From assembly GCF_017814945.1 (NCBI RefSeq), contig NZ_JAGIPX010000004.1:124001-188000 (forward strand): a stretch of DNA of 64,000 nt, read 5' to 3'. This stretch comes from Paraburkholderia sp. LEh10 (GTDB lineage Bacteria > Pseudomonadota > Gammaproteobacteria > Burkholderiales > Burkholderiaceae). Shown here piece by piece: positions 16,195 to 28,070 of the stretch (its first letter is position 1; each line of letters begins with the position of its first letter). The notes beneath the pieces are model-generated. The model was not told the origin of the DNA. It saw nothing but the letters and a program-made list of their open reading frames with translations, and ran no database searches. The translations under genes and the position numbers were made by a program.

Positions 16195-16226
16195 GAAGGC
16201 GGGAGGGATTTAACCCACCCGCCTTC
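16195..16226 (-). terminator. Hairpin between lpdA and zapE, likely terminator or attenuator
   Basis: A 9-bp stem (16195-16203 with 16218-16226) with further GGG/CCC pairing inside. It lies 45 bases beyond the lpdA stop. The T-tract on the minus strand is weak (TTCATTG), so termination may be partial. Confidence 0.5.
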
Positions 16227-16270
16227 GTCGTGTTTCGCTTAAGCCCGAATCAGATCCGGGCAGATGCGTC

Positions 16271-17701
16271 TTACATGTTCAGCGCGCGTTTATCGACGGC
16301 GAGCGCCGCTTCACGCATCACTTCAGACAGCGACGGGTGCGGATGGCAGATGCGGCCGATGTCTTCCGACGCAGCCTTGAATTCCATCGCGACAACCGCT
16401 TCGGCGATCAGATCCGACGCATTCGCAGCGATGATGTGTACGCCGAGCAGCTCGTCGGTCTTCGCGTCGGCGACCATCTTGACGAAACCATCCGCCTTGT
16501 TGATGCCGAGCGCGCGGCCATTCGCCATGAACGGGAACTGGCCGGACTTGACTTCGCGGCCTTCGGCCTTGAGCTGTTGTTCAGTCTTGCCGACCCACGC
16601 AATTTCCGGTTCCGTGTAGATGACCCACGGCACGCAGTTGTAATCGATGTGCGGCTTCTGGCCGTCGATAATTTCCGCAACCATCACGCCTTCGTCTTCC
16701 GCCTTGTGCGCGAGCATCGGGCCGCGCACCACGTCGCCGATCGCGTACACGTTCGGCACCGACGTCGCGCAGTGGTCGTCGACGTCGATGAAGCCGCGCT
16801 CGTTCGCTTTCAGGCCGATCGCTTCGAGGCCCAGATTATCTGTGTTCGGCACGCGGCCGATCGACACGATCAGGCGGTCGGCGTCGAGCGTCTGCGCGTT
16901 GCCGTCCTTGTCCGTGTACGAGATGGACACGCTGTTGTCGGTCGTCTTCACTTCGCCGACCTTCACACCGACGTGGATGTCGAGACCTTGCTTCTTGAAC
17001 TGCTTCGCGGCTTCCTTCGCGAGCGTCTGGTCGGCGGCACCGAGGAATTCTGGCAACGCTTCGAGCACGGTCACGTCGGAGCCCAGACGGCGCCACACCG
17101 AGCCCAGCTCCAGGCCGATCACGCCCGCGCCGATCACGGCGAGCTTCTTCGGCACTTCGGTGAACGACAGTGCGCCTTCGTTGTCGGCGACGATCTTGTT
17201 GTCGACAGGGACGTTCGGGAGATGCCGCGCCTTCGAGCCCGTCGCGATGATCACGTTCTTCGCCGTGACCACTTCGGTTTCGCCTTCGCCCGACACTTCG
17301 ATCTGCACGCCGGCGTCCGTCTTGCCCGTGAACTTGCCGTGGCCCTTGAGCCACGTGATCTTGTTCTTGCGGAACAGGAACTCGATGCCCTTCGTCATCT
17401 TATCGACGATGCCTTCCTTGCGGGCCAGCATCTTCACGATGTCGACCTTCACGTTCTCCACGCTGATGCCGTGGTCCGCGAGGTGATGCTGTGCGTTCTC
17501 GAACTCTTCCGACGAAGCGAGCAGCGCCTTCGACGGAATGCAGCCGACGTTCAGGCACGTGCCGCCCAGCTTCAGCGCGCCCGCCGGGTTCTTCCACTTT
17601 TCGATACAGGCAACCGTCTTGCCGAGTTGCGCAGCGCGAATGGCCGCGATGTAGCCGCCGGGACCGGCACCGATCACGACGACGTCAAATTCTTTGGACA
17701 T
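16271..17701 (-). CDS. lpdA: Dihydrolipoyl dehydrogenase (E3)
   Basis: A 476-residue FAD disulfide oxidoreductase that reoxidises the dihydrolipoyl groups of the 2-oxoglutarate dehydrogenase complex and makes NADH. Seen: the FAD Rossmann motif [13 protein letters not shown], the redox-active disulfide [16 protein letters not shown] (Cys49 and Cys54), the NAD-binding [13 protein letters not shown], and the C-terminal HPHPSLSE with the catalytic His. It follows sucB by 143 bases on the same strand, the usual sucA-sucB-lpdA order of Burkholderiales. It may also serve other lipoyl-dependent complexes. Confidence 0.97.
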   Translation of the reverse strand: MSKEFDVVVIGAGPGGYIAAIRAAQLGKTVACIEKWKNPAGALKLGGTCLNVGCIPSKALLASSEEFENAQHHLADHGISVENVKVDIVKMLARKEGIVDKMTKGIEFLFRKNKITWLKGHGKFTGKTDAGVQIEVSGEGETEVVTAKNVIIATGSKARHLPNVPVDNKIVADNEGALSFTEVPKKLAVIGAGVIGLELGSVWRRLGSDVTVLEALPEFLGAADQTLAKEAAKQFKKQGLDIHVGVKVGEVKTTDNSVSISYTDKDGNAQTLDADRLIVSIGRVPNTDNLGLEAIGLKANERGFIDVDDHCATSVPNVYAIGDVVRGPMLAHKAEDEGVMVAEIIDGQKPHIDYNCVPWVIYTEPEIAWVGKTEQQLKAEGREVKSGQFPFMANGRALGINKADGFVKMVADAKTDELLGVHIIAANASDLIAEAVVAMEFKAASEDIGRICHPHPSLSEVMREAALAVDKRALNM

Positions 17702-17844
17702 GACTATCCTTTTTGGCTAACCGACGCGGCCGCGCTTCGCGGCGCGCGTGGTTTCAGTACTGCGGAAATGCGAGAGACGCTGTGCTTTTCACATCGCGAC
17801 GGCGGCGCACGGTTTCAAGCCGTGGCCGCGTCGCGAAACAGGTA

Positions 17845-19128
17845 TTACAGGTCGAGCAGCAGACGAGCCGGATCTTCCAGCGCGTCCTTCATGGCGACGA
17901 GCGACAGCACGGCTTCGCGGCCGTCGATGATGCGGTGGTCGTACGACATCGCCAGATAGTTCATCGGGCGGATCACGATCTGGCCGTTTTCGACCACGGC
18001 GCGTTCCTTCGTCGCGTGCACGCCGAGGATCGCCGACTGCGGCGGGTTGATGATGGGGGTCGACAGCATCGAGCCGAACACGCCGCCGTTCGAGATCGAG
18101 AACGTGCCGCCCGTCATTTCTTCGATCGACAGCTTGCCGTCACGCGCCTTCACGCCGAATTCGGCGATCTTCTTCTCGATGTCCGCGAGGCTCATCTGAT
18201 CGGCGTTGCGCAGGATCGGCACCACCAGACCACGCGGGGAGCCGACAGCGATACCGATGTCGAAATAGCCGTGATAGACGATGTCGTTGCCGTCGATCGA
18301 CGCGTTCACCAGCGGGAACTTCTTCAGCGCGTGGACAGCCGCCTTCACGAAGAACGACATGAAGCCGAGCTTCACGCCATGTTCCTTCTCGAACCTGTCC
18401 TTGTACTTGTTGCGCAGGTCCATGACAGGGGCCATGTTCACTTCGTTGAACGTCGTGAGGATGGCGTTGGTCTGCTGCGATTCGAGCAGACGCTCGGCGA
18501 TACGCGCACGCAGACGCGACATCGGCACGCGCTGCTCCGGACGGTCTTTCAGCCACTGGTCGGCCGATGCCGGTGCGCTCACTTGCGGCAGCGCCGGCTT
18601 TGCAGCCTTCGGTGCTGCAGCGGGCGCCGGCGCCGGCGCCGGTGCGGCCTTCGCAGCCGGTGCGCCTGCGCCGAGCGCGTCCTGCTTCGTGATGCGGCCA
18701 TCGCGGCCCGTGCCGGCGACGTCGCCGGCAGCGACGCCCTTCTCGGCCAGGATCTTCGTCGCAGCCGGCGATGCCGCCGTGCTTGCGCCTGCCACAGCGG
18801 CAGCCTGCGCGGGAGCCGCGGCGGCGACGGGCTCAGCTTGCGGAGCGGGCTTCACTTCGGCTTCGACAGCCGCTGCGCCCGGCTTGCCTTCCGTGTCGAT
18901 CTTCGCGATCACTTCGTCGGCGACCACGATATCGCCGTCGTTTTTGATGACTTGCGCGAGCACGCCAGCCGACGGCGCCGGTACTTCCAGCACGACCTTG
19001 TCGGTTTCGATTTCGATCAGGATTTCGTCCTGGGCGACGGCTTCGCCCGGCTTCTTCTTCCACTGCAGCATCGTGGCTTCCGAGACCGACTCGGACAGCT
19101 GGGGGACCTTGACTTCAACAATAGCCAT
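17845..19128 (-). CDS. sucB: Dihydrolipoyllysine-residue succinyltransferase (E2 of 2-oxoglutarate dehydrogenase)
   Basis: A 427-residue E2 core enzyme. Domains in order: one lipoyl domain (residues 1-~77, lipoylated Lys44 in ETDKVVLEV), an Ala/Pro linker, the E3-binding domain ([20 protein letters not shown]), a second Ala/Pro linker and the catalytic acyltransferase domain ending with [12 protein letters not shown] (His398, Asp402). A single lipoyl domain with this catalytic motif fits the OGDH rather than the PDH type. I chose the ATG at 19128; an earlier in-frame start would add 24 residues with no sign of conservation. It lies 143 bases after sucA. Confidence 0.95.
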   Translation of the reverse strand: MAIVEVKVPQLSESVSEATMLQWKKKPGEAVAQDEILIEIETDKVVLEVPAPSAGVLAQVIKNDGDIVVADEVIAKIDTEGKPGAAAVEAEVKPAPQAEPVAAAAPAQAAAVAGASTAASPAATKILAEKGVAAGDVAGTGRDGRITKQDALGAGAPAAKAAPAPAPAPAAAPKAAKPALPQVSAPASADQWLKDRPEQRVPMSRLRARIAERLLESQQTNAILTTFNEVNMAPVMDLRNKYKDRFEKEHGVKLGFMSFFVKAAVHALKKFPLVNASIDGNDIVYHGYFDIGIAVGSPRGLVVPILRNADQMSLADIEKKIAEFGVKARDGKLSIEEMTGGTFSISNGGVFGSMLSTPIINPPQSAILGVHATKERAVVENGQIVIRPMNYLAMSYDHRIIDGREAVLSLVAMKDALEDPARLLLDL

Positions 19129-19271
19129 TTGATTTCTCTGAATACGTATCGGATGACAACGAACCTTGTGCGAACCGCATCTGATGTGTGCGCGTACCAA
19201 TCGCGCTTACATGGGTTATTCAGACGCGGGGCGGGAAAGCGCTCAGCGCTTTCCCGGTTCGCTCTCTGTGG

Positions 19272-22127
19272 TTATTTAACGATGGACGCGCCTTTCAGAC
19301 GGCCAAACGCGCCTTCGACCAGCGCCTTCTGCTGCTCGTAGTGCTTCGCGTAGTAGCCGACAGCGGGCGAGGCCGAAGCGGGACGGCCGCTGTACGCGAG
19401 CTTCTGTCCTTCCTTCATGCCTTCGCGCAGGTGATGTTCGATGTAGAACCACGGGCCCTGATTCTGCGGCTCGTCCTGCACCCACACCACTTCGGTTGCG
19501 TTGTCGTACTTCTTCAGTTCGGTTTCGAACTGCTTGTGCGCGAACGGATACAGCTGTTCGATACGCACGATTGCGACGTCCTGTGCCTTCGCTTCGCGGC
19601 GATGCGCGACGAGGTCGTAGTACACGCGGCCCGAGCAGACCAGCACGCGCTTGACCTTCTTCACGTCGATCGTGTCGTCGGCTTCGCTGAGCACCGGCTG
19701 GAACGAGCCCTTCGCGAGTTCCGACAGATCCGACACGGCTTCCTTGTGACGCAGCAGCGACTTCGGCGTGAAGACGATGAGCGGCTTGCGGAACAGGCGG
19801 ATCATCTGGCGGCGCAGCAGGTGGAACACCTGCGCCGGCGTGGTCGGCTGCGCGACCTGCATGTTGTGGTCAGCGCACAGTTGCAGGAAGCGCTCGATAC
19901 GCGCCGACGAGTGCTCCGGACCCTGGCCTTCGTAGCCGTGCGGCAGCAGCATCGTCAGGCCCGACACGCGGCCCCACTTTACTTCGCCCGACGAGATGAA
20001 CTGGTCGATCACGACTTGCGCGCCGTTCACGAAGTCGCCGAACTGCGCTTCCCACGCGACGAACGTGTTCGGCTCAGCCGTCGAGTAGCCGTATTCGAAG
20101 CCCAACACCGCCTCTTCCGACAGCACCGAGTCAATTACATTGAACTTCGCCTGACCTTCGGCGATGTTCTGCAGCGGAACGTACGTGCCGCCGTCCCAAC
20201 GCTCGCGGTTCTGGTCGTGCAAAACGGCGTGACGGTGCGTGAACGTGCCGCGGCCCGAGTCCTGGCCCGTCAGGCGCACGGCGTAGCCCGATGCGACCAG
20301 CGACGCGAACGCCAGATGCTCGCCCATGCCCCAGTCGAGCGGCGCCTCGCCACGGCCCATTGCGCGGCGATCGTTGATCACACGCTCGACGAGCGGGTGC
20401 AGCTTGAAGCCTTCGGGGATCGTCGTGACGCGTTCGGCCAGACGCTTGAGTTCGGCGAGCGGCACAGCCGTGTCCGCTGCATCCGTCCACTTGCGGTTCA
20501 GGAACGGCACCCAGTCGACGGCGTACTTGCTCTTGTAGTTCGACAGCACCGGGTCGACCGTGTGATGACCTTCGTCCATCGCCTTGCGGTACGCCTTGAT
20601 GAACTCGTCGCCTTCTGCGGCCGTGATGACGCCTTGCTGCACGAGCTTTTCAGCGTACAGCGCGCGCGTGCCCGGATGCTTCGCGATCGTCTTGTACATC
20701 AGCGGCTGCGTGACGGCGGGCGTGTCCTGCTCGTTATGGCCCAGCTTGCGGAAGCAGATGATGTCGATCACGACATCCTTGTGGAACTGCATCCGGAAGT
20801 CGATCGCGAGCTGCGTGGCCAGCACGACGGCTTCGGGATCGTCGCCATTCACGTGCAGCACAGGCGCTTCGATCATCTTGACGACGTCCGTGCAATACAG
20901 CGTCGAGCGCGCATCGCGCGGGTCGGACGTGGTGAAGCCGATCTGGTTGTTGATGACGATGTGCAGCGTGCCGTGCGTGCCGTAGCCGCGCGTCTGCGCG
21001 AGGTTCAGCGTTTCCATCACGACGCCCTGGCCCGCGAAGGCGGCATCGCCGTGAATCTGCACGGGCAGCACCTGCAGGCCCTGCTCGTCGCCGCGGCGGT
21101 CCATGCGCGCCTTCGCGGAACCTTCGACCACCGGGTTCACGATTTCGAGGTGCGACGGATTGAATGCGAGCGACAGGTGGACGGGGCCGCCTTCCGTCGC
21201 GATGTCCGACGAGAAGCCCTTGTGGTACTTGACGTCGCCCGCGGGCAGATCGTCGACGTGCTTGCCTTCGAATTCGGCGAAGAGGTCGGCGGGCATTTTG
21301 CCCAGCGTGTTGACCAGCACGTTCAGACGGCCGCGGTGCGCCATGCCGATGACGATTTCCTGCACGCCCGACTTGCCTGCGTGGTGCACGACTTCGTCCA
21401 TCGACGCGATGAAGCTTTCGCCGCCTTCGAGCGAGAAGCGCTTCTGACCGACGTACTTGGTGTGCAGGAAGCGCTCGAGGCCTTCCGCCGCCGTCAGGCG
21501 GTTCAGGATGTGTTTCTTCTTGTCAACCGAGAAGTTCGGCGTGGAGCGGATCGATTCGAGACGTTCCTTCCACCAGCGCTTCTGCTCGGGGTCGCTCAGG
21601 TACATGTACTCGGCGCCGATCGTGCCGCAGTACGTGTCGCGCAGCGCCTTGACGATGTCACGCAGCGAAGCCTGCTCGAAACCGAAGTACAGGTTGTTCG
21701 TATTGAACACCTGGTCCATGTCGGCTTCGGTGAAGTCGTAGAACGCGGGTTCGAGCTCGGGAATGTTGGGACGTTCGCGGCGCTTCAGCGGATCGAGGTT
21801 GGCCCATTGCGTGCCGAGGAAGCGATATGCGCCGATGAGGGACTGCACATAGACCTGCTTGCGCGCGGTAGCGAGATCTTCACCTCCGGCGCGCGGGACG
21901 AAGGCATTGGCCTTCGCCCGTTGAGCAAACGATTCGACGATCGGGCCATGGGCCACGTCGTTGGCACTCGTGCCATCCGATGCAGGAACGTTCTGCAGCG
22001 CGTCGAAGTAGTTGCGCCAGGTCTCGGGCACTGACGCGGGATTGTCGAGATATGCTTCGTACAACTCTTCTACGTACGGAGCATTGCCGCCGAACAGATA
22101 CGAGTTCGACTGGAATTGCTTCATCAT
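19272..22127 (-). CDS. sucA: 2-oxoglutarate dehydrogenase E1 component
   Basis: A 951-residue thiamine-diphosphate enzyme that decarboxylates 2-oxoglutarate and passes the succinyl group to SucB in the TCA cycle. The N-terminus (NSYLFGGNAPYVEELYEAYL) is the E2-interacting segment. The ThDP/Mg site shows GDAAFAGQGVVMETLNL and INNQIGFTT; IGMAHRGRLNVL and LPHGYEGQGPEHSSARIERF are further family signatures. Two adjacent ATG codons begin the gene, with AGGTGAG upstream. It heads the sucA-sucB-lpdA unit. Confidence 0.97.
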   Translation of the reverse strand: MMKQFQSNSYLFGGNAPYVEELYEAYLDNPASVPETWRNYFDALQNVPASDGTSANDVAHGPIVESFAQRAKANAFVPRAGGEDLATARKQVYVQSLIGAYRFLGTQWANLDPLKRRERPNIPELEPAFYDFTEADMDQVFNTNNLYFGFEQASLRDIVKALRDTYCGTIGAEYMYLSDPEQKRWWKERLESIRSTPNFSVDKKKHILNRLTAAEGLERFLHTKYVGQKRFSLEGGESFIASMDEVVHHAGKSGVQEIVIGMAHRGRLNVLVNTLGKMPADLFAEFEGKHVDDLPAGDVKYHKGFSSDIATEGGPVHLSLAFNPSHLEIVNPVVEGSAKARMDRRGDEQGLQVLPVQIHGDAAFAGQGVVMETLNLAQTRGYGTHGTLHIVINNQIGFTTSDPRDARSTLYCTDVVKMIEAPVLHVNGDDPEAVVLATQLAIDFRMQFHKDVVIDIICFRKLGHNEQDTPAVTQPLMYKTIAKHPGTRALYAEKLVQQGVITAAEGDEFIKAYRKAMDEGHHTVDPVLSNYKSKYAVDWVPFLNRKWTDAADTAVPLAELKRLAERVTTIPEGFKLHPLVERVINDRRAMGRGEAPLDWGMGEHLAFASLVASGYAVRLTGQDSGRGTFTHRHAVLHDQNRERWDGGTYVPLQNIAEGQAKFNVIDSVLSEEAVLGFEYGYSTAEPNTFVAWEAQFGDFVNGAQVVIDQFISSGEVKWGRVSGLTMLLPHGYEGQGPEHSSARIERFLQLCADHNMQVAQPTTPAQVFHLLRRQMIRLFRKPLIVFTPKSLLRHKEAVSDLSELAKGSFQPVLSEADDTIDVKKVKRVLVCSGRVYYDLVAHRREAKAQDVAIVRIEQLYPFAHKQFETELKKYDNATEVVWVQDEPQNQGPWFYIEHHLREGMKEGQKLAYSGRPASASPAVGYYAKHYEQQKALVEGAFGRLKGASIVK

Positions 22128-22258
22128 TTTACGCTCACCTTTCTTCGAGCTTCTCGAGAAATAGCGGGTTACTGAACCTTCCGCGACACGGCCTGACCGT
22201 TTAGCGGATTGCGCGAATCAAGTCTTGCTTGGAAGGACCTAAAACTTGCATTCGCGGG

Positions 22259-22286
22259 AGCATATCACATAACCAATAGTTGACAT
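22259..22286 (-). promoter_or_regulatory. Possible sucA promoter (extended -10)
   Basis: On the minus strand TGA immediately followed by TATGCT (22267 down to 22259) forms an extended -10, with ATGTCA (22281-22286) 16 bases upstream as a four-of-six -35. It would start transcription about 125 bases before the sucA ATG. Read by eye. Confidence 0.35.
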
Positions 22287-22439
22287 AGGACAGGTCCCAA
22301 CCAGAAACCCCGCCGCACGGGGCTTTGCGGCAAGTTTTATGCTTTCGCAACAGTCTATGCGGCAGCGCGCAAGAATGCTTTAGGCGCTTATGAAAGCGTC
22401 GACGGGAACATCGTCCGAAACGCCGACGCGAACATAAAA

Positions 22440-22463
22440 AAAAGCCGCCCAAGGGCGGCTTTT
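22440..22463 (-). terminator. Rho-independent terminator of typA
   Basis: GCCGCC pairs with GGCGGC around a four-base loop, extended by A/T pairs. On the minus strand it is followed by an uninterrupted T run (the A-tract at 22436-22443). It starts about 29 bases past the typA stop. Confidence 0.88.
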
Positions 22464-22491
22464 CACTGAGCGTTCGCGCAAACGCGCTGGC

Positions 22492-24318
<1,827 letters not shown>

Positions 24319-24407
24319 AGGAACCTGGAGACGCGGGAATACGAGTGGAGTGCGCCACCTGCCCAGCCACCTTCGCCAAGCCCAAAGCGCACTTTTGGGA
24401 ACCAATA

Positions 24408-24416
24408 AGTATAGCA
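24408..24416 (-). promoter_or_regulatory. typA promoter, extended -10
   Basis: On the minus strand TGC is followed directly by TATACT (a five-of-six -10). There is no good -35 at 17 bases, as is common for extended -10 promoters. The predicted leader is about 80 bases. Confidence 0.45.
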
Positions 24417-24566
24417 CGGGCGAATGACGCGTTTCTGTATTCCCTTATGGCGAGACCCACTGTCTTGCCGACGCGACACGCGCGCCTCGCCCCATCGCCC
24501 GCCAGTCAAGCCCGCCCGCATTGTGCTCGAACCCGGGAAAGATCCTTGCCTAAGCTGTAATAACGC

Positions 24567-24595
24567 TTGCCGAGTCAATTAATCGGACCTACAAT
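24567..24595 (+). promoter_or_regulatory. marR promoter with overlapping palindromic operator
   Basis: -35 TTGCCG (24567-24572), 17-base spacer, -10 TACAAT (24590-24595). The spacer holds an imperfect 17-base palindrome at 24570-24586 with arms CCGA and TCGG and an AT-rich centre, the size and symmetry expected for a MarR dimer site. Binding there would block RNA polymerase, so autorepression of marR and control of the efflux genes behind it is inferred. Confidence 0.48.
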
Positions 24596-24630
24596 CGTGC
24601 CTAGTCAACCATTGCATTCGCACGAGAATC

Positions 24631-25146
24631 ATGACCGAACCGTCCAACCCGCCCTCGCCTGAAGTCAGCGGATACCAATTCGGCGAAAGCGTCGGCTACC
24701 TGATTTCGCGCGTGAAATCGACGATGTCGAACCTCGTCACGCAACGCACGATGGCCGAACTCGGCATCACCGCTCAGCAAGCCAGCGTCCTGTTCATGGT
24801 GGCCAGCGGCAAGTGCCTGCTGGCGGCCGAACTCGCGCGGGAATACGGCATCGATGCGAGCGCGGTGACGCGCCTGATCGATCGCCTGGAAAAACGCGGC
24901 CTGCTCACCCGGGTGCGCAGCGACGAAGACCGGCGCGTCGTGCGGCTCGCGCTGACGGCCGAAGGCCAGGCGATCGCCGCCCGGATGCCCGCTGTCTTCA
25001 CCGGCGTGACGGAGAAGCTGCTATCCGGCTTCACGCCGGAAGAAACGGGCTTCCTCAAAAGTTTGCTGAGACGCGTCCTCGCGAACAGCTACGAAGCGTC
25101 GGGAGAAAACCGTGACTCGGCAAGCAATACCGATAGCAAATCGTAA
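24631..25146 (+). CDS. MarR-family transcriptional regulator of the adjacent efflux operon
   Basis: A 171-residue winged-helix regulator. The DNA-binding domain spans about residues 48-115: ITAQQASVLFMVASGKCLLA, AAELAREYGIDASAVTRLID, then RLEKRGLLTRVRSDEDRRVV, the classic MarR wing with its DxR motif. It sits 57 bases ahead of nodT-emrA-emrB on the same strand, an arrangement known for EmrR/MprA-type repressors of multidrug pumps. A palindrome inside its own promoter suggests autoregulation. The inducing ligand is unknown but is probably a phenolic or lipophilic compound, by family precedent. Confidence 0.92.
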   Translation: MTEPSNPPSPEVSGYQFGESVGYLISRVKSTMSNLVTQRTMAELGITAQQASVLFMVASGKCLLAAELAREYGIDASAVTRLIDRLEKRGLLTRVRSDEDRRVVRLALTAEGQAIAARMPAVFTGVTEKLLSGFTPEETGFLKSLLRRVLANSYEASGENRDSASNTDSKS

Positions 25147-25203
25147 CAAATTGGTTGCATCGTCCATTAAAGAAAAATGTCATTACATGCAAAGAGTCGA
25201 GCG

Positions 25204-26730
25204 ATGAAATTCCCCTCCAGACCCGCACTCGCTTCATCGTGCCGGGCCGCCGCAGCCGCGGCCGTCGCGGCGCTGGCCCTCGTCGGGTGCGCGAACTACT
25301 TCGGTCTCAAGGACGACAAGCAGATCGCGCCGAGCTCGCAATTCGAGGCGTCACAAAGTCTGCCCGCCGAAGGCGGTCAATGGCCGACGCTCGACTGGGC
25401 CAATCAGTTCGGCGATCCGCAACTGCCGCAGTTGATCACGGAAGCGCTCGAGGGCAGCCCATCGATTGCGCAGGCGCAGGCCCGCATTGCGAAGGCTTCG
25501 TCGTATATCGAATCGTCGAAATCCGCGCTTTATCCGAAGGTCGAAGGCAGCTATTCGTGGACTCGCGAGCTGTATTCGGAGAACGCCCTGTTCCCGCCGC
25601 CCTTCGGCGGGACGTGGTACAGCGAGAACAACGTGCTCGCCAGTGCCTCCTGGGATCTCGACCTGTGGGGTAAGAACCGACAACGGCTTGGTCAGGCGGT
25701 CTCGCAGGAAAAAGCGGCTGAAGCGGACATGCAGCAGGCGCGCGTGACGCTCGCCACGTCGGTTGCGCGCACGTACAACACGCTCGCGCAGCTGTACGCG
25801 CTGCGCGATATCGCCGAACGCGAGATCAAGAACCGGCAGACGGTCGGCTCGATCACGAACGATCGGGTCAAGGCCGGCCTCGACACGAACGTCGAACGGC
25901 AGACGGCGAACGGCAATATCGCGACGAGCCAGTCGAACCTGACGGAACTCGACGGCCAGATCACGACGACCCGCTACGAGCTGGCCGCGCTGCTGGGCAA
26001 GGGCCCGGACCGCGGCCTGCAGATCGCCAACCCGGCATTCAATCGCGGCGGCGCCGTCACGCTGCCCGACAACGTGCCCGCCGATCTCGTTTCGCGCCGC
26101 CCCGACATCAACGCGGCGCGCTGGCAGGTCGAGGCCGCGATGCACGACATCAAGGAGGCGAAGGCCGAATTTTTCCCGGATGTGAACCTTGCCGCCGCCT
26201 TCGGCTTCGACGCGTTCGGCTGGGGCAAATTCCTGACGTCTTCGAGCCGACAGATCCAGTTCGGCCCCGCCATTCACCTGCCCATCTTCGACGCGGGCGC
26301 GCTGCGCTCGCAACTGAAGGGCCGCTACGCCGACTTCGACCTCTACGTGGCGACCTATAACCAGACGCTCATCAACGCGCTCTCCGACGTCGCGACGCAG
26401 ATCTCGTCGATCCGCTCGATCGACCGCCAGGCGGGCGACGCGCAGCGCGCGCTGGACGCGTCGACGAAAGCGTATGAACTCGCGGTGATCCGCTACAAGG
26501 CGGGGCTGTCGCCGCAACTGCAGGTGCTGAACGCCGACGAAAACCGCCTCGCCGCGGAGCAGACGGTGACGAACCTGAAGATGCGCCGCCGCGACCTGCA
26601 GATCGCGCTGATCAAGGCGCTCGGCGGCGGCTTCGATGCGACGCAGACGGGCCTCATCGTGCCGACGGATGCGCCTGCTTCGGCTGCGACGGCATCGACG
26701 TCACCGGCGACTCACGCGGCATCGAACTGA
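25204..26730 (+). CDS. Outer-membrane efflux lipoprotein, NodT family
   Basis: A 508-residue TolC-like outer-membrane factor. The signal peptide ends in the lipobox ALVGC, so the mature protein is lipid-anchored. Two outer-membrane-efflux repeats follow, with ADLVSRRPDINAARWQVEAA, the NodT/RND OMF signature, and FGPAIHLPIFDAG at the start of the second strand-helix unit. The C-terminus is an Ala/Ser/Thr-rich tail. I chose the ATG at 25204 because it leaves a normal signal peptide; an in-frame ATG at 25177 would add nine residues. It forms the exit channel for the EmrA/EmrB pump encoded next. Confidence 0.92.
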   Translation: MKFPSRPALASSCRAAAAAAVAALALVGCANYFGLKDDKQIAPSSQFEASQSLPAEGGQWPTLDWANQFGDPQLPQLITEALEGSPSIAQAQARIAKASSYIESSKSALYPKVEGSYSWTRELYSENALFPPPFGGTWYSENNVLASASWDLDLWGKNRQRLGQAVSQEKAAEADMQQARVTLATSVARTYNTLAQLYALRDIAEREIKNRQTVGSITNDRVKAGLDTNVERQTANGNIATSQSNLTELDGQITTTRYELAALLGKGPDRGLQIANPAFNRGGAVTLPDNVPADLVSRRPDINAARWQVEAAMHDIKEAKAEFFPDVNLAAAFGFDAFGWGKFLTSSSRQIQFGPAIHLPIFDAGALRSQLKGRYADFDLYVATYNQTLINALSDVATQISSIRSIDRQAGDAQRALDASTKAYELAVIRYKAGLSPQLQVLNADENRLAAEQTVTNLKMRRRDLQIALIKALGGGFDATQTGLIVPTDAPASAATASTSPATHAASN

Positions 26731-26811
26731 AGCACAAAACAAGAAAAGCACAGGCGCAGCACATCGCGATCTGAATAAACGATACAGACTGACAGAATCC
26801 GGAGCCTATTC

Positions 26812-28032
26812 ATGAGCACGCCCCAACAACCCGCGAACGCGAAGCCGGCCAGCAACGGCAAACGCAAGCGCATGATGACGCTGCTCGTCATCGTGATCCT
26901 GATCGCCGCGATCGCGTACGGCCTCTACTACTTCCTCGTCGCGCGCTTCCACGAGAACACCGACGACGCCTACGTGAACGGCAACGTCGTGCAGATCACG
27001 CCGCAGGTGACGGGCACGGTGATCGCCGTGAACGCGGACGACACGCAGACCGTCAAGACGGGCGATCCCCTCGTCGTGCTCGATCCCGCCGACTCGCGCA
27101 TCGCGCTGCAATCGGCGGAGGCCAATCTCGGCCAGGTCGTGCGCCAGGTGCGCGGCCTCTACGCCGACGACAGCCAGTATCAGGCGCAAGTCGCCGTGCG
27201 CCAGGCCGATCTGTCGCGCGCGCAGGACGACTTGAAGCGCCGGATGACGGTCGCTCAGACGGGCGCCGTGTCACAGGAAGAAATCTCGCACGCCCGTGAT
27301 GCCGTCAAGAGCGCGCAAGCCGCGCTCGACGCCGCGCAACAGCAGCTCGCATCGAACCGCGCGCTGACGGCCAACACGACGATCGCCAGCCATCCGAACG
27401 TGCAGGCGGCAGCCGCCAAGGTCCGCGACGCGTACCTGAACAATGCGCGCAACACGCTGCCCGCGCCCGTGACGGGCTACGTCGCGAAGCGTTCGGTGCA
27501 GGTCGGCCAGCGCGTGTCGCCGGGCAATCCGCTGATGGCGATCGTGCCGCTGAACGGCGTGTGGGTCGACGCGAACTTCAAGGAAGTACAGTTGAAGCAC
27601 ATGCGCATCGGCCAGCCCGTCGAACTGACGGCCGACGTGTACGGATCATCCGTCAAGTATCGCGGCAAGGTGGTCGGCTTCTCGGCGGGCACGGGCTCGG
27701 CGTTCTCACTGCTGCCGGCGCAGAACGCGACGGGCAACTGGATCAAGGTCGTGCAGCGCCTGCCCGTGCGTATCGCGCTCGATCCGCAAGAACTCGAAAA
27801 GCATCCGCTGCGCATCGGCCTGTCGATGCAGGTCGACGTCAGCATCAAGGACGACACGGGCGGCGAACTCGGCAGCGCGGTCAACAGCGTGTATCAGACC
27901 AACGTTTTCGACAAGTACGGCGACGAAGCCGACGCGGAGATCGCCCGCATCATCACCGAAAACGCCGGCCCGAATGCAGGCGTGCCGCAGAAGGCGGCGT
28001 CCAGCCCGAAGGCCACGCCGAAGCTGATGTAA
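26812..28032 (+). CDS. emrA: HlyD-family membrane fusion protein (EmrA-like)
   Basis: A 406-residue periplasmic adaptor. It has a short cytoplasmic N-terminus, one transmembrane helix (about residues 21-43), then the biotinyl-lipoyl-like half-motif NGNVVQITPQVTGTVIAVNA, a long alpha-hairpin rich in Gln/Ala, and the second half-motif APVTGYVAKRSVQVGQRVSP followed by a beta-barrel. It links the inner-membrane pump EmrB to the NodT outer-membrane channel. GGAG lies seven bases before the ATG. It follows nodT by 81 bases in the same operon. Confidence 0.93.
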   Translation: MSTPQQPANAKPASNGKRKRMMTLLVIVILIAAIAYGLYYFLVARFHENTDDAYVNGNVVQITPQVTGTVIAVNADDTQTVKTGDPLVVLDPADSRIALQSAEANLGQVVRQVRGLYADDSQYQAQVAVRQADLSRAQDDLKRRMTVAQTGAVSQEEISHARDAVKSAQAALDAAQQQLASNRALTANTTIASHPNVQAAAAKVRDAYLNNARNTLPAPVTGYVAKRSVQVGQRVSPGNPLMAIVPLNGVWVDANFKEVQLKHMRIGQPVELTADVYGSSVKYRGKVVGFSAGTGSAFSLLPAQNATGNWIKVVQRLPVRIALDPQELEKHPLRIGLSMQVDVSIKDDTGGELGSAVNSVYQTNVFDKYGDEADAEIARIITENAGPNAGVPQKAASSPKATPKLM

Positions 28033-28070
28033 GCGGCGTGCATCTGCACATAAAAAGGTTCAAACGATAG

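Larger units (their letters stand above)
22128..22491. other. Intergenic region between typA and sucA
   Basis: 364 bases with no gene. It contains the typA terminator (22440-22463), a possible sucA promoter (22259-22286) and a sucA leader of roughly 120 bases. The remaining ~150 bases (22287-22439) show nothing I can name. Confidence 0.6.
24319..24630. other. Divergent promoter region typA / marR
   Basis: 312 bases without a gene. It holds the extended -10 for typA (24408-24416, minus strand) and the marR promoter/operator (24567-24595, plus strand). The ~140 bases between show nothing recognisable. Confidence 0.6.

Noticed and set aside
19188..22034. 948-codon open frame on the plus strand opposite sucA
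   Set aside because: Antisense shadow of a fully conserved 2-oxoglutarate dehydrogenase gene; no recognisable domain.
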